Made by a program: the position numbers and the translations under genes. From positions 1 to 64,000 of the forward strand of contig PEAC01000002.1 in the NCBI GenBank assembly GCA_002753305.1: 64,000 nucleotides of DNA, given 5' to 3'. Every line of letters starts with the position of its first letter. The stretch's first letter is position 1. The stretch is from Nitrospirae bacterium MYbin6. Lineage in GTDB: Bacteria; Nitrospirota; Thermodesulfovibrionia; Thermodesulfovibrionales; Magnetobacteriaceae. Positions 26,179 through 35,201 of the stretch are shown here, one piece after another. The notes beneath the pieces are model-generated. The model had not been told where the DNA came from. It saw only the letters and a program-made list of their open reading frames with translations, and searched no databases.

Positions 26179-28376
26179 ACTTTTGCCACCCGGACGATTA
26201 TTTCGTTACACATAACGTGCCCCACGACGGGGTCGAAGTATGTGTTTAAGAAATCGTTATAGTTGATACCATTGCCATAGGCGGTCTTGAGGTATTTCGA
26301 GAATATGCCGTAACCGCTTGGCATCCATACGGCTGATGGATGCAGGCCCCCAGTGAGGCGTACTTTTACATAACCCTTTCCAATGTCCGACTCTACAACT
26401 ACTGTGTCGCCGTCTTTGAGGCCAAGGGCCTCTGCCCTCTGGCGGTTAATCCACATGCGTATCATATTGTAGTGGGCGCTTAACTGCATCAGGTATGGGG
26501 TATTGGCGGTCATGGCGTGTGAGTGAATGGCCTGCTTGCCGTGGAGGAGCCTGAAGGAGTTCTTGTCGGATGGATTTGGTGAGACCATCGGCTCTTGCCA
26601 CCTCGGCAGCGGGTCAATCCCCCATGAGTCAAGCTGGCCTGAGTAAATCTCGACCTTGCCCGAAGGGGTCTTACATGGCTTTAAAAACCCCTCCTGCCAG
26701 TGTTGGCCAACCTCTATTACTCCAGTTTTTTTTAATTCATCAAGCGTGACGCCAAACGGTTGCAGGCGCAGGGTGTTCAGCTCGTCCATTGTGAAATTAA
26801 AATATTTTCCTATTCCAAGCCCCTTTGAAAGATCGGTGAGGATATCCAGCAGGGGTTTTGTATTATGCAGCGGCTTGACGGCCTGTTGAACCATTGTGAG
26901 TTGCCCGATGGGGCCGGAGTGTACGGTATCAATGTGGTCGTCCCGCTCAAGAAAGAAATGCTCCGGCAGCACATAGTGCGAAAGGGCCGCGGTCTCAGAC
27001 ATCACACAGTCTATAGTGACAAGGAGCTGGAGTTTTTTATAACCAGCAATTACCCGTGTGGGGTTGGGGTTAGTCCTTACCGGGTTCATGTGATAGACGA
27101 AGCCAGCCTTAAACTTGCCGGAGAGGGCCAGTTCCGGGACGGCGTGGGCGATTCCGTCGGAGTATGATGCGGCGGGGTATCTGCCGGGTACGCCGGAGCC
27201 GTCGGCCTTTTCAATTTCCGGGATTTGCGGGGCCGGGTGGCCGCCTTTTTCAAGTTCGCCAAGCGTGGGTTTCTGGGGCATAAACAGCCCCCCCACGCGC
27301 TCATAATTACCAATAATGGCATTGGCTATGGCCACCGCCCGGGCCGTCTGAAAGCTGTTATAGTACCCGGAGCCGTAGCCTCCGTGATAGCCCCTGTGAA
27401 TGAGGGCGCGGGGTTTATGGGAGGCAAAGTCCCTTGCCACGCGGTAAATTGTTTCCTTTGGGATGTCACATATTTTTTCAGCCCATTCGGGCGGGTATGT
27501 GACGATTTCGTCTTTGAGATTGTCAAATCCGACGGTGTGTTCCTCGACGAACTTTTGGTCATAGAGGCCTTCTTCGATGATTACGTTAATCATGGCTAAT
27601 AAAAAAGCCAAATCGGTACCCGGCTTAACGGGGAGCCACTCCTCAGCAATGACTGCCGTTTCGCTGTGCCGCGGGTCGAGAACTACGAGGCGCGCCCCAT
27701 GCCGTTTGGCGTAGGCGATGTCTTTTATCTGCTGGAGTTTGACGCCGCCGGCGGGGTTTCTGCCGATTAGAACTATATAGCGGCTGTTTTTAAGGTCATT
27801 GTCCGGGAGTCCGCCGAATGTGGCGTTAAACGCGGCGTTGCGCGCGGTAAAGCATGTGGCGCCGTGGGTTATGGTATTTGGCGACCCAAGGGCGTGCATA
27901 AACCTGAAGGCCAGCGGGATATTTGCCATGGGATATTGGATCCAGAAGACCGATTGAGGGCCGTCTTCCATGATTATCAGATTAAGCTGTGTTGAGATTT
28001 CCGTGAAGGCCTGTTCCCATGAGATAGGTTCGTACTTGCCTTCGGCAGTCCTCTTAAGTGGCTGCTTAATCCTGTCGGGGTTATAGAGGTCGTGGATATA
28101 GGCATGTCCGCGTGGGCAGACCGTCCCGGCGTTGTTGTATGTGCCGGGGTTTCCTTCGACTTTCCATGGGCGGCCGTCTTTTACGTAGACATAGATGCCG
28201 CAGCGATTTGCGCCGCAGCCCTGGCACTGTGTCGGGATTTTTCTTATGTCTGCGGCTGTCTTTTGTCCTTTTGGGGCGGTGCATGAAAGGGCTGCTGCCG
28301 CCAGGCCGGAGACTAACGTACTGCCGGCAGCAGCCCTCAGAAAAGTCCTGCGTGTTATCTTTTTGTCAAAAGACAC
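26175..28376 (-). CDS. Molybdopterin oxidoreductase catalytic subunit (PsrA/PhsA-like)
   Basis: About 733 residues. A Tat signal with TRRTFLR and a hydrophobic stretch opens the protein. The proximal [4Fe-4S] motif CQGCGANRCGIY, with a fourth Cys in GTVCPRGHAY, is typical of the family. ATCFTARNAAF supplies a candidate Cys ligand for Mo, and a C-terminal molybdopterin-dinucleotide domain ends it (NRQRAEALGLKDGDTVVVESD). The set of subunits points to polysulfide, thiosulfate or similar sulfur-compound reduction; tetrathionate and arsenate remain possible. The frame is open for 70 codons upstream, but the Tat signal fits start GTG 28376. Downstream subunits follow with overlap. Confidence 0.92.
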   Translation of the reverse strand: MSFDKKITRRTFLRAAAGSTLVSGLAAAALSCTAPKGQKTAADIRKIPTQCQGCGANRCGIYVYVKDGRPWKVEGNPGTYNNAGTVCPRGHAYIHDLYNPDRIKQPLKRTAEGKYEPISWEQAFTEISTQLNLIIMEDGPQSVFWIQYPMANIPLAFRFMHALGSPNTITHGATCFTARNAAFNATFGGLPDNDLKNSRYIVLIGRNPAGGVKLQQIKDIAYAKRHGARLVVLDPRHSETAVIAEEWLPVKPGTDLAFLLAMINVIIEEGLYDQKFVEEHTVGFDNLKDEIVTYPPEWAEKICDIPKETIYRVARDFASHKPRALIHRGYHGGYGSGYYNSFQTARAVAIANAIIGNYERVGGLFMPQKPTLGELEKGGHPAPQIPEIEKADGSGVPGRYPAASYSDGIAHAVPELALSGKFKAGFVYHMNPVRTNPNPTRVIAGYKKLQLLVTIDCVMSETAALSHYVLPEHFFLERDDHIDTVHSGPIGQLTMVQQAVKPLHNTKPLLDILTDLSKGLGIGKYFNFTMDELNTLRLQPFGVTLDELKKTGVIEVGQHWQEGFLKPCKTPSGKVEIYSGQLDSWGIDPLPRWQEPMVSPNPSDKNSFRLLHGKQAIHSHAMTANTPYLMQLSAHYNMIRMWINRQRAEALGLKDGDTVVVESDIGKGYVKVRLTGGLHPSAVWMPSGYGIFSKYLKTAYGNGINYNDFLNTYFDPVVGHVMCNEIIVRVAKV

Positions 28377-28399
28377 AGCGTCTAAAAGTAATGTGAAAC

Positions 28400-28861
28400 T
28401 TACCTCTCTATAGGATAGCCGGCCTTGGCCCAGTCGGCTAATTTCATATCGACGGCGGTTACGTTGGTAAAGCCTACATCTTGCAAGGCCTTTGCAGTCA
28501 GAATGGCCCTTCCTCCGATTTTGCAATAGGTATAGATCTTCAGTGCGGTATTTGTCTTGTCGGGAAACCCCGCAACGGCCTTCCATATCTTAAATTCGGC
28601 AAGCCCACGGGGGATATTAATGGCTCCGGCAACATAGCCGCTCTTATATTCATCTGGCTCTCTAACGTCGATTATCACTGCGTCGCCCTTATTGTCGACA
28701 ATCTTTTTAAATGCCACCATGTCGATTACCTTAACATCTTTCTTTACTTTTGCCCACAGCTCATCAACCTGAGGCGGCCACGCAGGCCCATCAGATGCAA
28801 CCGCAGTGACAGCAAAGGCAAGCACAACCCATGCCGCGGCAACAATTGCCTTAAATCTCAT
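28400..28861 (-). CDS. Exported rhodanese-like protein in the molybdoenzyme operon
   Basis: A periplasmic sulfurtransferase-like protein of 153 residues. Signal peptide residues 1-22 (end ATAVAS-like). Rhodanese core: VIIDVREPDEYKSGYVAGAINIP and the active loop YTYCKIGGRAI with catalytic Cys. Positioned 23 bases upstream of the catalytic subunit gene, it could carry sulfane sulfur to or from the reductase, like the periplasmic Sud polysulfide carrier of Wolinella; that is inference. The upstream cytochrome gene is 73 bases away. Confidence 0.9.
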   Translation of the reverse strand: MRFKAIVAAAWVVLAFAVTAVASDGPAWPPQVDELWAKVKKDVKVIDMVAFKKIVDNKGDAVIIDVREPDEYKSGYVAGAINIPRGLAEFKIWKAVAGFPDKTNTALKIYTYCKIGGRAILTAKALQDVGFTNVTAVDMKLADWAKAGYPIER

Positions 28862-28934
28862 ATGCTAACTCCTTTGAAAAGCAGATTTTATCGGGAACCC
28901 CGACACTCTTACAAGTTCGGCCTTGAGACTAAAT

Positions 28935-29393
28935 TCAGCGCTCAGGGGCCGTTATCGCTTTCAATTCATCTTCGGCTAGTTCTTTTCTTTTTTTCAAGTT
29001 CCAGCTTCCGACCCACTTTTTGATTTTCCCGAGATTGGCAGCCCTTTCCTCTGCGGAGCAGCCCAGGTTTTGAAACATATTGCCGGGCATACCGTCTTTG
29101 GTGTTTTCACCGTCGTCGAGCCTTCTCATCAACGCCCCGGCATCCGAACCATTCACTACAACCATAAGGTTTGAGTATGTATCGAATCTCGGACCCGTTA
29201 TCTTTTTCTTAAACCCGTCCTTATTCTTGTCGAATTCCTCCATCAAAGGAGAGCCTGCCCCATGGCAGCACATGCATTTTTCACCGAGTATTTTCTTAAT
29301 GTCCTTTTCATACGTAACCGTATCCCCGGCTGCTAAGGAATAGCTTGCCGAAACAAAGATAATTACTAAACTTGCAAATATTGACCTTACCAT
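28935..29393 (-). CDS. Periplasmic monohaem c-type cytochrome
   Basis: 152 residues with a signal peptide (MVRSIFASLVIIFVSASYSLAA in part). One haem-binding site, CMCCH, near residue 40, preceded by YEKDIKKILGEK, resembles the cytochrome domains linked to planctomycete-type or sulfur-metabolism proteins. Candidate axial Met residues are in DGMPGNMFQ. It is the first gene of the rhodanese-molybdoenzyme operon, with CCTCC-complement (GGAGG) before its ATG, and is a probable electron partner. Confidence 0.85.
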   Translation of the reverse strand: MVRSIFASLVIIFVSASYSLAAGDTVTYEKDIKKILGEKCMCCHGAGSPLMEEFDKNKDGFKKKITGPRFDTYSNLMVVVNGSDAGALMRRLDDGENTKDGMPGNMFQNLGCSAEERAANLGKIKKWVGSWNLKKRKELAEDELKAITAPER

Positions 29394-29497
29394 TACTAAC
29401 CCTCCTGTTCAGATTTGTCGAACAAATGTTTTATCGATTGCTCCGAAATATTGTATCACACAAACCACGGAGAAATACAATCCCCTGCCATGCTTTC

Positions 29498-29722
29498 TTA
29501 TAATATCATCACCGTATCTTTGATTTTACGAAACGGTTTAGGTTCGTGATTTATGAATTCATTATATTGCATTAGATACTCAAGGCAGGCGTCGATGTCG
29601 GGCTGCCCGTTTTTCATAAACGGATTATGCCTTTGTGCGGCAACCCTCCGCATGTCAAGCCGCAGCGCCCCGGATCTTGACATCTCATAAAGCTCACTGC
29701 CGATTTTATCAAATCTGTTCAT
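29498..29722 (-). CDS. Small conserved-looking hypothetical protein
   Basis: 74 residues, no membrane segment or known motif; basic front and acidic middle (NGQPDIDACLEYLMQYNEF). It overlaps the nucleotidyltransferase-like fragment by 4 bases (ATGA), so the two are translated together. It might be the partner in a small toxin-antitoxin or nucleotidyltransferase module. I do not recognise the family. Confidence 0.6.
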   Translation of the reverse strand: MNRFDKIGSELYEMSRSGALRLDMRRVAAQRHNPFMKNGQPDIDACLEYLMQYNEFINHEPKPFRKIKDTVMIL

Positions 29723-29895
29723 CCGTTATTAAAATCCTGGAAGTCCATGTCGTCTTTCAGGACGAGAAAATCCGCGTCCACAGTTGACCTGTGCACACCC
29801 CAGAGATTAAAGGCCAGGCCGCCAATCAGGGCATATGCTATACCGTGCCGGGCGAATTCGCATGTCAGTGTCTCTAAGACGGCTTTGAAATCCAT
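29719..29895 (-). CDS. Short or truncated nucleotidyltransferase-like protein
   Basis: 58 residues from ATG 29895. The segment YALIGGLAFNLWGVHRSTVD followed by ADFLVL is the front of a MNT/AbiEii-type nucleotidyltransferase: a GG motif on helix one, then a D-x-D metal motif. Full-length relatives run to about 150-200 residues, whereas this stops shortly after the first catalytic strand, so the later Asp is missing. It is either a remnant or a minimal antitoxin-like partner for the following 74-residue gene. Confidence 0.6.
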   Translation of the reverse strand: MDFKAVLETLTCEFARHGIAYALIGGLAFNLWGVHRSTVDADFLVLKDDMDFQDFNNG

Positions 29896-29996
29896 TATAA
29901 TAAATATAGTTTATCATAAACAGTTGTGATTTCGGTATTGAAATGTTAGAATAACGACCGGTGGCGTGGTGTTGGGCGCTCCGGTGTGATTAATCA

Positions 29997-31334
29997 ATGA
30001 AAAATAATACGAAAAACGGCTCTATGGCATCTAAAAAGAACTGCGATAAGGTTACTGTTTCTGCAGACTATCTCAGAAACATCGAAAAAAAGGTCGAAGA
30101 CCTTGAGACCATTATTGAGGTCTCTTCCATTATATCCTCAACGCTTGATTACAATAAGCTTATATCGATTGTCATGGAAAAGGCCAAACACATAATGCAG
30201 GCCGAGGCGTGCTCCATTTTGCAGTTCGACAAGGAGCTGAACAGGATCGTATTTGAGTTTGCCATCACGGGGCAGCGCGTAACCTCAAACGCTTTGAAGG
30301 ATAAGGTGACTCTCGACATGGGCCAGGGCATAGCCGGCTGGGTCGCCGAGCATCTTGAGCCGGTAGTTATAAAAGATGTTTATCTTGATGAACGCTTCTA
30401 TCGTGAGGCAGACAAGTTGAATAATTTTAAGACTAAAAGCCTGATAGCGGTGCCTCTTGTTGGGCGGCGCGGGCTTTTGGGTGTTGCCATGATAATTAAT
30501 CCTAAGGACAAGAGCCATTTCTCGGACTACGATGCCGGAATATTTCAAACCCTGTGTGTGCAGATATCAACGGCGATAGAGAACTCGAGGTTTTACACCG
30601 AATCTGTGCAAATGGAGAAATTTCGCCAGGGGCTTGAGATTGCCTCGGTGCTGCAGAAGAGCTTTCTTCCGGAGACACCCATTTTTAAAAAGGGAAATCT
30701 TCATGTATCCGCCGCTAATATACCCGCTGAGAAGGTAGGCGGCGACATCTACGATTTCATTGAGCCTGTAAACGGCTCCATCGGAGTCTTGGTTGGGGAC
30801 GTATCAGGCAAAGGCATCTCGGCAGCCTTATACATGGCCAAGATAATCAGCGACTTCAGGTATAAGTCAAAGATGATAGAGTACCCCGAGGTGGTATTTA
30901 AACGCCTCAACACGGGTCTTTCCAATAGCCCTATGGGGATGTTTCTGACGGCCTCATACTTTGTAGTCGATGTCAAAACCGGGCACTTCAGTGTCTCAAC
31001 GGCAGGGCATCCACCCTTTTTATGGGTAACGAAATCCGACGTAAGGGTTATGGATATACCATCAGGCCCGCCACTTGGCATATTAAGCTACGAATACACA
31101 TCCTCTGACTTCTCGCTCAAAAGCGGTGACAGCCTCTTAATTCTCACAGATGGCGTGTTTGACGCAAAAAACCCCAAGGGCGAAAGGCTTGGCTTTGAGC
31201 GTCTCGTTGCGCACGTAAAAGAATATCGCCAAAAGGAGACGCTTGTTCAGGCCATAATAGATTTCGTAAACGATTTTTCAAACGGCGCCGAAAAATCGGA
31301 CGACATTACGCTCGTTGAACTGAAATGGCAATGA
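29997..31334 (+). CDS. GAF-SpoIIE (RsbU-type) serine phosphatase
   Basis: 445 residues, cytoplasmic. After a short coiled coil comes a GAF domain (residues 50-190; CSILQFDKELN, GQGIAGWVAEHLEPVVIKDV) and a PP2C/SpoIIE phosphatase (residues 215-445) with the metal-binding GGDIYDF and VGDVSGKGISAALYMA, STAGHPPF, LLILTDGVFDA and SDDITLVEL. Such enzymes dephosphorylate the STAS antagonist of an anti-sigma kinase. The next two genes encode exactly those partners (RsbW-like, then RsbV-like), so this is the input of a partner-switching module gated by a small ligand at the GAF domain. Confidence 0.93.
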   Translation: MKNNTKNGSMASKKNCDKVTVSADYLRNIEKKVEDLETIIEVSSIISSTLDYNKLISIVMEKAKHIMQAEACSILQFDKELNRIVFEFAITGQRVTSNALKDKVTLDMGQGIAGWVAEHLEPVVIKDVYLDERFYREADKLNNFKTKSLIAVPLVGRRGLLGVAMIINPKDKSHFSDYDAGIFQTLCVQISTAIENSRFYTESVQMEKFRQGLEIASVLQKSFLPETPIFKKGNLHVSAANIPAEKVGGDIYDFIEPVNGSIGVLVGDVSGKGISAALYMAKIISDFRYKSKMIEYPEVVFKRLNTGLSNSPMGMFLTASYFVVDVKTGHFSVSTAGHPPFLWVTKSDVRVMDIPSGPPLGILSYEYTSSDFSLKSGDSLLILTDGVFDAKNPKGERLGFERLVAHVKEYRQKETLVQAIIDFVNDFSNGAEKSDDITLVELKWQ

Positions 31335-31377
31335 TATGACTTTTTGATGAGATTATACATGAGGTGTTATCTGAACA

Positions 31378-31800
31378 ATGAGTAATCCGATAGTGGTAAC
31401 GATACCTTCACATCCGAGGTTTTTGTCAGTTGTCCGGGCTGCGGCGCTATTGGCGGCCGAAATAAGCGGCATGAGTTGCAGTGAGGCCGAGGATATTAAA
31501 CATGCCGTCGATGAGGCGTGCTCAAATGTGATAAAATATGCCTACCAATGTGACTGCACGAGAAAGATTACGGTGAAATTCGATGACAATCAGGAAGGGT
31601 TTCAGGTTATAATAGAAGACTCAGGGAATAAGTCCAGATTAGAAGATATAAAAATACGCGAACTGGACGAAGTAAGGCCAGGGGGCCTTGGCATTCACTT
31701 CATCAAAAAGGCGTTTAATACGGTTGCCTTCGATAAGAAAAAGAAAAACGGCAACAGGCTGCTCCTGACAAGACATAAAAATACGGACAAGACGGCATAG
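31378..31800 (+). CDS. RsbW-like anti-sigma serine kinase
   Basis: 140 residues of a GHKL-type HATPase: N box EDIKHAVDEACSNVIKYAYQ, G1-like IIEDSGNKS and GGLGIHFIKKAF. In the general scheme this kinase binds a sigma or other target and phosphorylates the STAS partner. It follows the phosphatase gene by 43 bases and precedes the STAS gene by 23 bases. No sigma factor gene is present, so the target may be non-sigma or encoded elsewhere. Confidence 0.9.
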   Translation: MSNPIVVTIPSHPRFLSVVRAAALLAAEISGMSCSEAEDIKHAVDEACSNVIKYAYQCDCTRKITVKFDDNQEGFQVIIEDSGNKSRLEDIKIRELDEVRPGGLGIHFIKKAFNTVAFDKKKKNGNRLLLTRHKNTDKTA

Positions 31801-31823
31801 AACAAATGCTGGAAGGATTATCG

Positions 31824-32153
31824 ATGAAAATAGACACAACGGTACATTCAGGCTATACGGCCATATCCATTGCAGGGGAGATAGACATGTACTCCTCACC
31901 GGCACTGCGGGATACGCTGCTCACAATGGCAAAGAAAAAAGAGGCCATAGTAATCATAAACCTAAAGGACGTCAAATACATTGACAGCTCCGGCATTGCT
32001 ACATTTGTCGAGGCGCTGAAGAAGATGCTCTCCTATGGGGGAAAGTTAAAAATGGCCCAAGTCCCTGACCGTGTGATGGAGATATTTAACTTCTCGAAAC
32101 TCGATAAGGTCTTTGATATATACGGAAGTATTGAAGATGCCGCAAATAGTTGA
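31824..32153 (+). CDS. STAS antagonist (RsbV-like; possibly MlaB-like)
   Basis: 109 residues of a single STAS domain with the phospho-acceptor serine at about Ser56 in KYIDSSGIATFVEAL. The RsbW-like kinase upstream makes it an RsbV-type anti-anti-sigma factor. However it overlaps the mlaE gene by 17 bases, and MlaB is also a STAS protein that binds MlaF, so it could serve either system or both. The ATG at 31824 has AAGGA six bases ahead. Confidence 0.88.
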   Translation: MKIDTTVHSGYTAISIAGEIDMYSSPALRDTLLTMAKKKEAIVIINLKDVKYIDSSGIATFVEALKKMLSYGGKLKMAQVPDRVMEIFNFSKLDKVFDIYGSIEDAANS

Positions 32154-32943
32154 AAATGCCTTTGGCTATGTAGGCAGGGCAACCCTGTCGCTGCTGAAAG
32201 ACCTGCACAAGATAGCTGTCCTGATAAACGAAGTCTTCTACTGGACGATAATATCCCCACTGAAGGGCAAGCCGCCAAAGTTTCGCTCCACTGTCTCGGA
32301 GATGGTAAAAACAGGCTATGAGTCCGTACTGGTAGTAGTAGTAATAGCGTTTTTCGTCGGGGCGATATTGGCGCTTCAATCGGCCTACCAGTTGAAGAAA
32401 TTCGGAGCGATGATCTATGTGGCAGACCTGGTAGGGGTTGCGATAACCAGGGAACTTGGCCCGATTATTACGGCGATAATCATAGCCGGGCGCAGCGGGT
32501 CGGCCTTTGCCGCCGAAATCGGCTCAATGAGGGCACAAGAGGAGGTCGACGCCCTTGTCAGCATGGGCATACATCCCGTGAGGTTTCTCGTAGTGCCAAA
32601 GCTCATAGCGCTGATGGTGATGCAGCCCGCGCTTACGACGTTTTTTGACATAGTGGGCATGTTTGGCGGATATACCCTGGCCATAACGCTGCTTGATGTC
32701 AACTCGGCAAGCTATATAAATGAAACCATCAAGGCCCTTCAGGTAAAAGACCTCTTTACCGGGCTTGTCAAGGCATGGGCCTTTGGTGTGGTAATAACTA
32801 TAACGGGCGCTTATCAGGGGTTTCAGGTAAACGCGGGGGCCGAAGAAGTTGGAAGGCGTACTACCGCCTCGGTTGTCACGTCCATTTTTCTGGTAATAGT
32901 CTTTGACTTATTCTTTACCGCCTTATTTTATTATTTTACATAA
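32137..32943 (+). CDS. mlaE: MlaE-type lipid ABC transporter permease
   Basis: The membrane subunit of a phospholipid transporter, 268 residues with about five to six membrane segments. Typical MlaE/YrbE motifs: AIITAIIIAGRSGSAFAAEIGSM is represented here by ITAIIIAGRSGSAFAAEI, followed by GTM-like RAQEEVDAL and MGIHPVRFLVVPKLIALM. Start ATG 32137 lies within the STAS gene end; the frame also opens at 32113. The ATPase gene follows after one base. Confidence 0.94.
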   Translation: MPQIVENAFGYVGRATLSLLKDLHKIAVLINEVFYWTIISPLKGKPPKFRSTVSEMVKTGYESVLVVVVIAFFVGAILALQSAYQLKKFGAMIYVADLVGVAITRELGPIITAIIIAGRSGSAFAAEIGSMRAQEEVDALVSMGIHPVRFLVVPKLIALMVMQPALTTFFDIVGMFGGYTLAITLLDVNSASYINETIKALQVKDLFTGLVKAWAFGVVITITGAYQGFQVNAGAEEVGRRTTASVVTSIFLVIVFDLFFTALFYYFT

Positions 32944-32944
32944 A

Positions 32945-33730
32945 ATGGAAAACGCGATAGAAGTTAAAGATTTGGTAACATTCTATGGGGAGCGTCAAAT
33001 CCTCAAAGGGATTTCCTTTGCAATCCCATCGGGCACGACGACGGTGATTGTCGGTGGCAGCGGCTGCGGCAAGACCACCTTGTTAAAACACCTGATAGGG
33101 CTTCTAAGGCCCGCTAGCGGCAGTATCCATATCCATGGCAATGACATAGCCGCGATGAACGACGTGAGCCTTGACGAATACAGAAAGAAGATGGGCGTGT
33201 TGTTTCAGGGCGCGGCGCTGTTGAATTCCATGACCCTGGCTGAAAACGTGGCCTTGCCGCTGAAAGAGCATACTAAACTTAAGGAATCGGTTATTGATAT
33301 AATTGTCAGAATGAAGCTTGACCTGGTGGGGCTTTCCGGGTTTGGCGAGTTCTATCCCGCGCAGCTCTCAGGGGGAATGAAAAAACGGGCGGGTATAGCC
33401 CGCGCTATGGCAATGGACCCCGGCGTCCTGTATTTCGATGAACCATCGGCCGGGCTTGACCCCGTAACTGCCGCCGGCCTTGATGAACTCATTCTGAGGC
33501 TTCATCGGGTCTTTAAGATGACCGTAGTTGTTGTAACACACGAGCTGCCAAGTATTTTCACCATAGCCGACTATGTGGTAATGCTCGACAAGGGCGATGT
33601 TGCCTTTGTGGGAAAACTTGAGGACTTCAAACTCTCGGAAAAACCCATAGTGCGGACATTTCTCGAGAGAAGGCCCGAGGAGGAGGTATACTCCCCGGAC
33701 AATTATTTCAAGATAATAACCGGCGCATAG
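32945..33730 (+). CDS. mlaF: MlaF-type ABC transporter ATPase
   Basis: 261 residues. Walker A VGGSGCGKTTLLKHL, Q loop VLFQGAALLNSMTLAENV, signature LSGGMKKRAGIARA, Walker B VLYFDEPSAGLDPV and H loop VVVTHE are all present, with the MlaF-type ALLNSMTVxEN feature. It powers lipid exchange between membranes. No MlaD-type substrate-binding protein follows; the next gene is an FAD oxidase, so the remaining subunits must lie elsewhere. Confidence 0.94.
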   Translation: MENAIEVKDLVTFYGERQILKGISFAIPSGTTTVIVGGSGCGKTTLLKHLIGLLRPASGSIHIHGNDIAAMNDVSLDEYRKKMGVLFQGAALLNSMTLAENVALPLKEHTKLKESVIDIIVRMKLDLVGLSGFGEFYPAQLSGGMKKRAGIARAMAMDPGVLYFDEPSAGLDPVTAAGLDELILRLHRVFKMTVVVVTHELPSIFTIADYVVMLDKGDVAFVGKLEDFKLSEKPIVRTFLERRPEEEVYSPDNYFKIITGA

Positions 33731-33794
33731 CGTCCGGGCAGATTGCAGAAGGCCCCGGCTATCATTTATAATAGGCATTCAGAAGGGCGGTGGG

Positions 33795-35171
33795 ATGAAA
33801 AGTTTAAAAAAGATATTTTTTGACGGCACTTTCTCTACGGACAAAGAAGACCTGCTGTGTTATGGCTATGACGCCTCTGGTATAGACGTACTCCCCTCGG
33901 CCGTAGTTTGGCCAAAAAGCGCTGCCGATATATGTAAATTGATGCAGTTTGCGTATGAAAACGATATAAAGGTAATCCCACGGGGGGCAGGGACGGGGCT
34001 TACCGGAGGGTCAGTCCCTGTGAAGGACTCCATTGTGGTGAGTTTCGAGCAGATGAACAAGATACTTGACATAGACACGGGTAACTTAAACGTAATCGTA
34101 GAGCCTGGTGTGATAAACGGCCACCTGCAGCGTGCCCTTGAGGAGGAGGGGTTTTTCTATCCCCCCGACCCGGCAAGTCTCAACACCTGTACAATCGGCG
34201 GCAACGTAGCCGAAAACGCGGGAGGCCCAAGGGCCTTAAAATACGGTGTTACCAGGGACTACGTCATGCAGATGGAGGCCGTCCTCCCTGATGGCAGGCT
34301 TATCAGCACGGGTGTGCAGACAAAGAAAAGTGTCGTAGGCTACGACCTTACACGCCTGCTTGTCGGCTCAGAAGGCACGCTTGCAGTCATAACGAAGATT
34401 CGGCTGAAAATGCTCCCGTTGCCAGAGAATGTGATAACGCTCCTTACGGCCTTTGACTCCCTTGAGCAGGCCGGCAAGGCCGTCTCCCGCATCATCGCCG
34501 CCGGCATTATCCCGCGAACTATGGAGCTGATGGACAGAATGACCCTCATCGCCGTTAACAAGTATAAAAGCGTGGGGTTCCCCGAAGACATTGAGGCCAT
34601 GCTCCTGATAGAAGTCGACGGCGGCAGTAAGGCAATCACTGTCGACGCCGACAAGATCGCAAACATTTGCAACGGCTGCCAGGGAAGGATTAAAATTGCC
34701 GAAGACATTGCATCAAGAGAACTCCTCTGGGACGCAAGGAGGGCCGTGTCCCCGGCGCTCTATAAAATAAGCCCGACAAAGATAAACGAAGATGTGGTCG
34801 TCCCCGTCACAAGGGTATCGGAGTTGTTAACCGGCCTGCGGGGCCTTTCTGTGGCAACAGGAGTTCCCATCGCGTGTTTCGGACACGCCGGTGATGGTAA
34901 CATCCACGTAAACATTATGACGGACAAAAACGATAAGAAAAAATTTGACGAGGCCGAAAGGCTCGTCCGCGAGACCTTTAAACTCACACTCGACCTTGGC
35001 GGGTCAATCTCCGGTGAGCATGGAATCGGCCTGACTAAATCGAAATACATAGACATGGAGCTGGATTGCGCAAACCTCGACATAATGCGCGGGATAAAGA
35101 AACTCTTCGATACGAAAAACATACTGAATCCGGGTAAGATATTTCCACCAAAGGGCACTGACATTCGTTAG
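33795..35171 (+). CDS. FAD-linked oxidase (glycolate/D-lactate dehydrogenase GlcD-like)
   Basis: 458 residues. FAD_binding_4 domain with IPRGAGTGLTGGSVP and DPASLNTCTIGGNVAENAGG, then a C-terminal FAD-oxidase_C domain with CFGHAGDGNIHVNIM and GGSISGEHGIGLTKS, in the order of GlcD/D-lactate dehydrogenases. It oxidises a 2-hydroxy acid and passes electrons to a partner Fe-S protein (GlcF-like), which is not next to it. GGCGGTGGG precedes the ATG. Confidence 0.92.
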   Translation: MKSLKKIFFDGTFSTDKEDLLCYGYDASGIDVLPSAVVWPKSAADICKLMQFAYENDIKVIPRGAGTGLTGGSVPVKDSIVVSFEQMNKILDIDTGNLNVIVEPGVINGHLQRALEEEGFFYPPDPASLNTCTIGGNVAENAGGPRALKYGVTRDYVMQMEAVLPDGRLISTGVQTKKSVVGYDLTRLLVGSEGTLAVITKIRLKMLPLPENVITLLTAFDSLEQAGKAVSRIIAAGIIPRTMELMDRMTLIAVNKYKSVGFPEDIEAMLLIEVDGGSKAITVDADKIANICNGCQGRIKIAEDIASRELLWDARRAVSPALYKISPTKINEDVVVPVTRVSELLTGLRGLSVATGVPIACFGHAGDGNIHVNIMTDKNDKKKFDEAERLVRETFKLTLDLGGSISGEHGIGLTKSKYIDMELDCANLDIMRGIKKLFDTKNILNPGKIFPPKGTDIR

Positions 35172-35201
35172 AGTAAAAACTTACGAAGGAGATGAAAGAC
35201 G

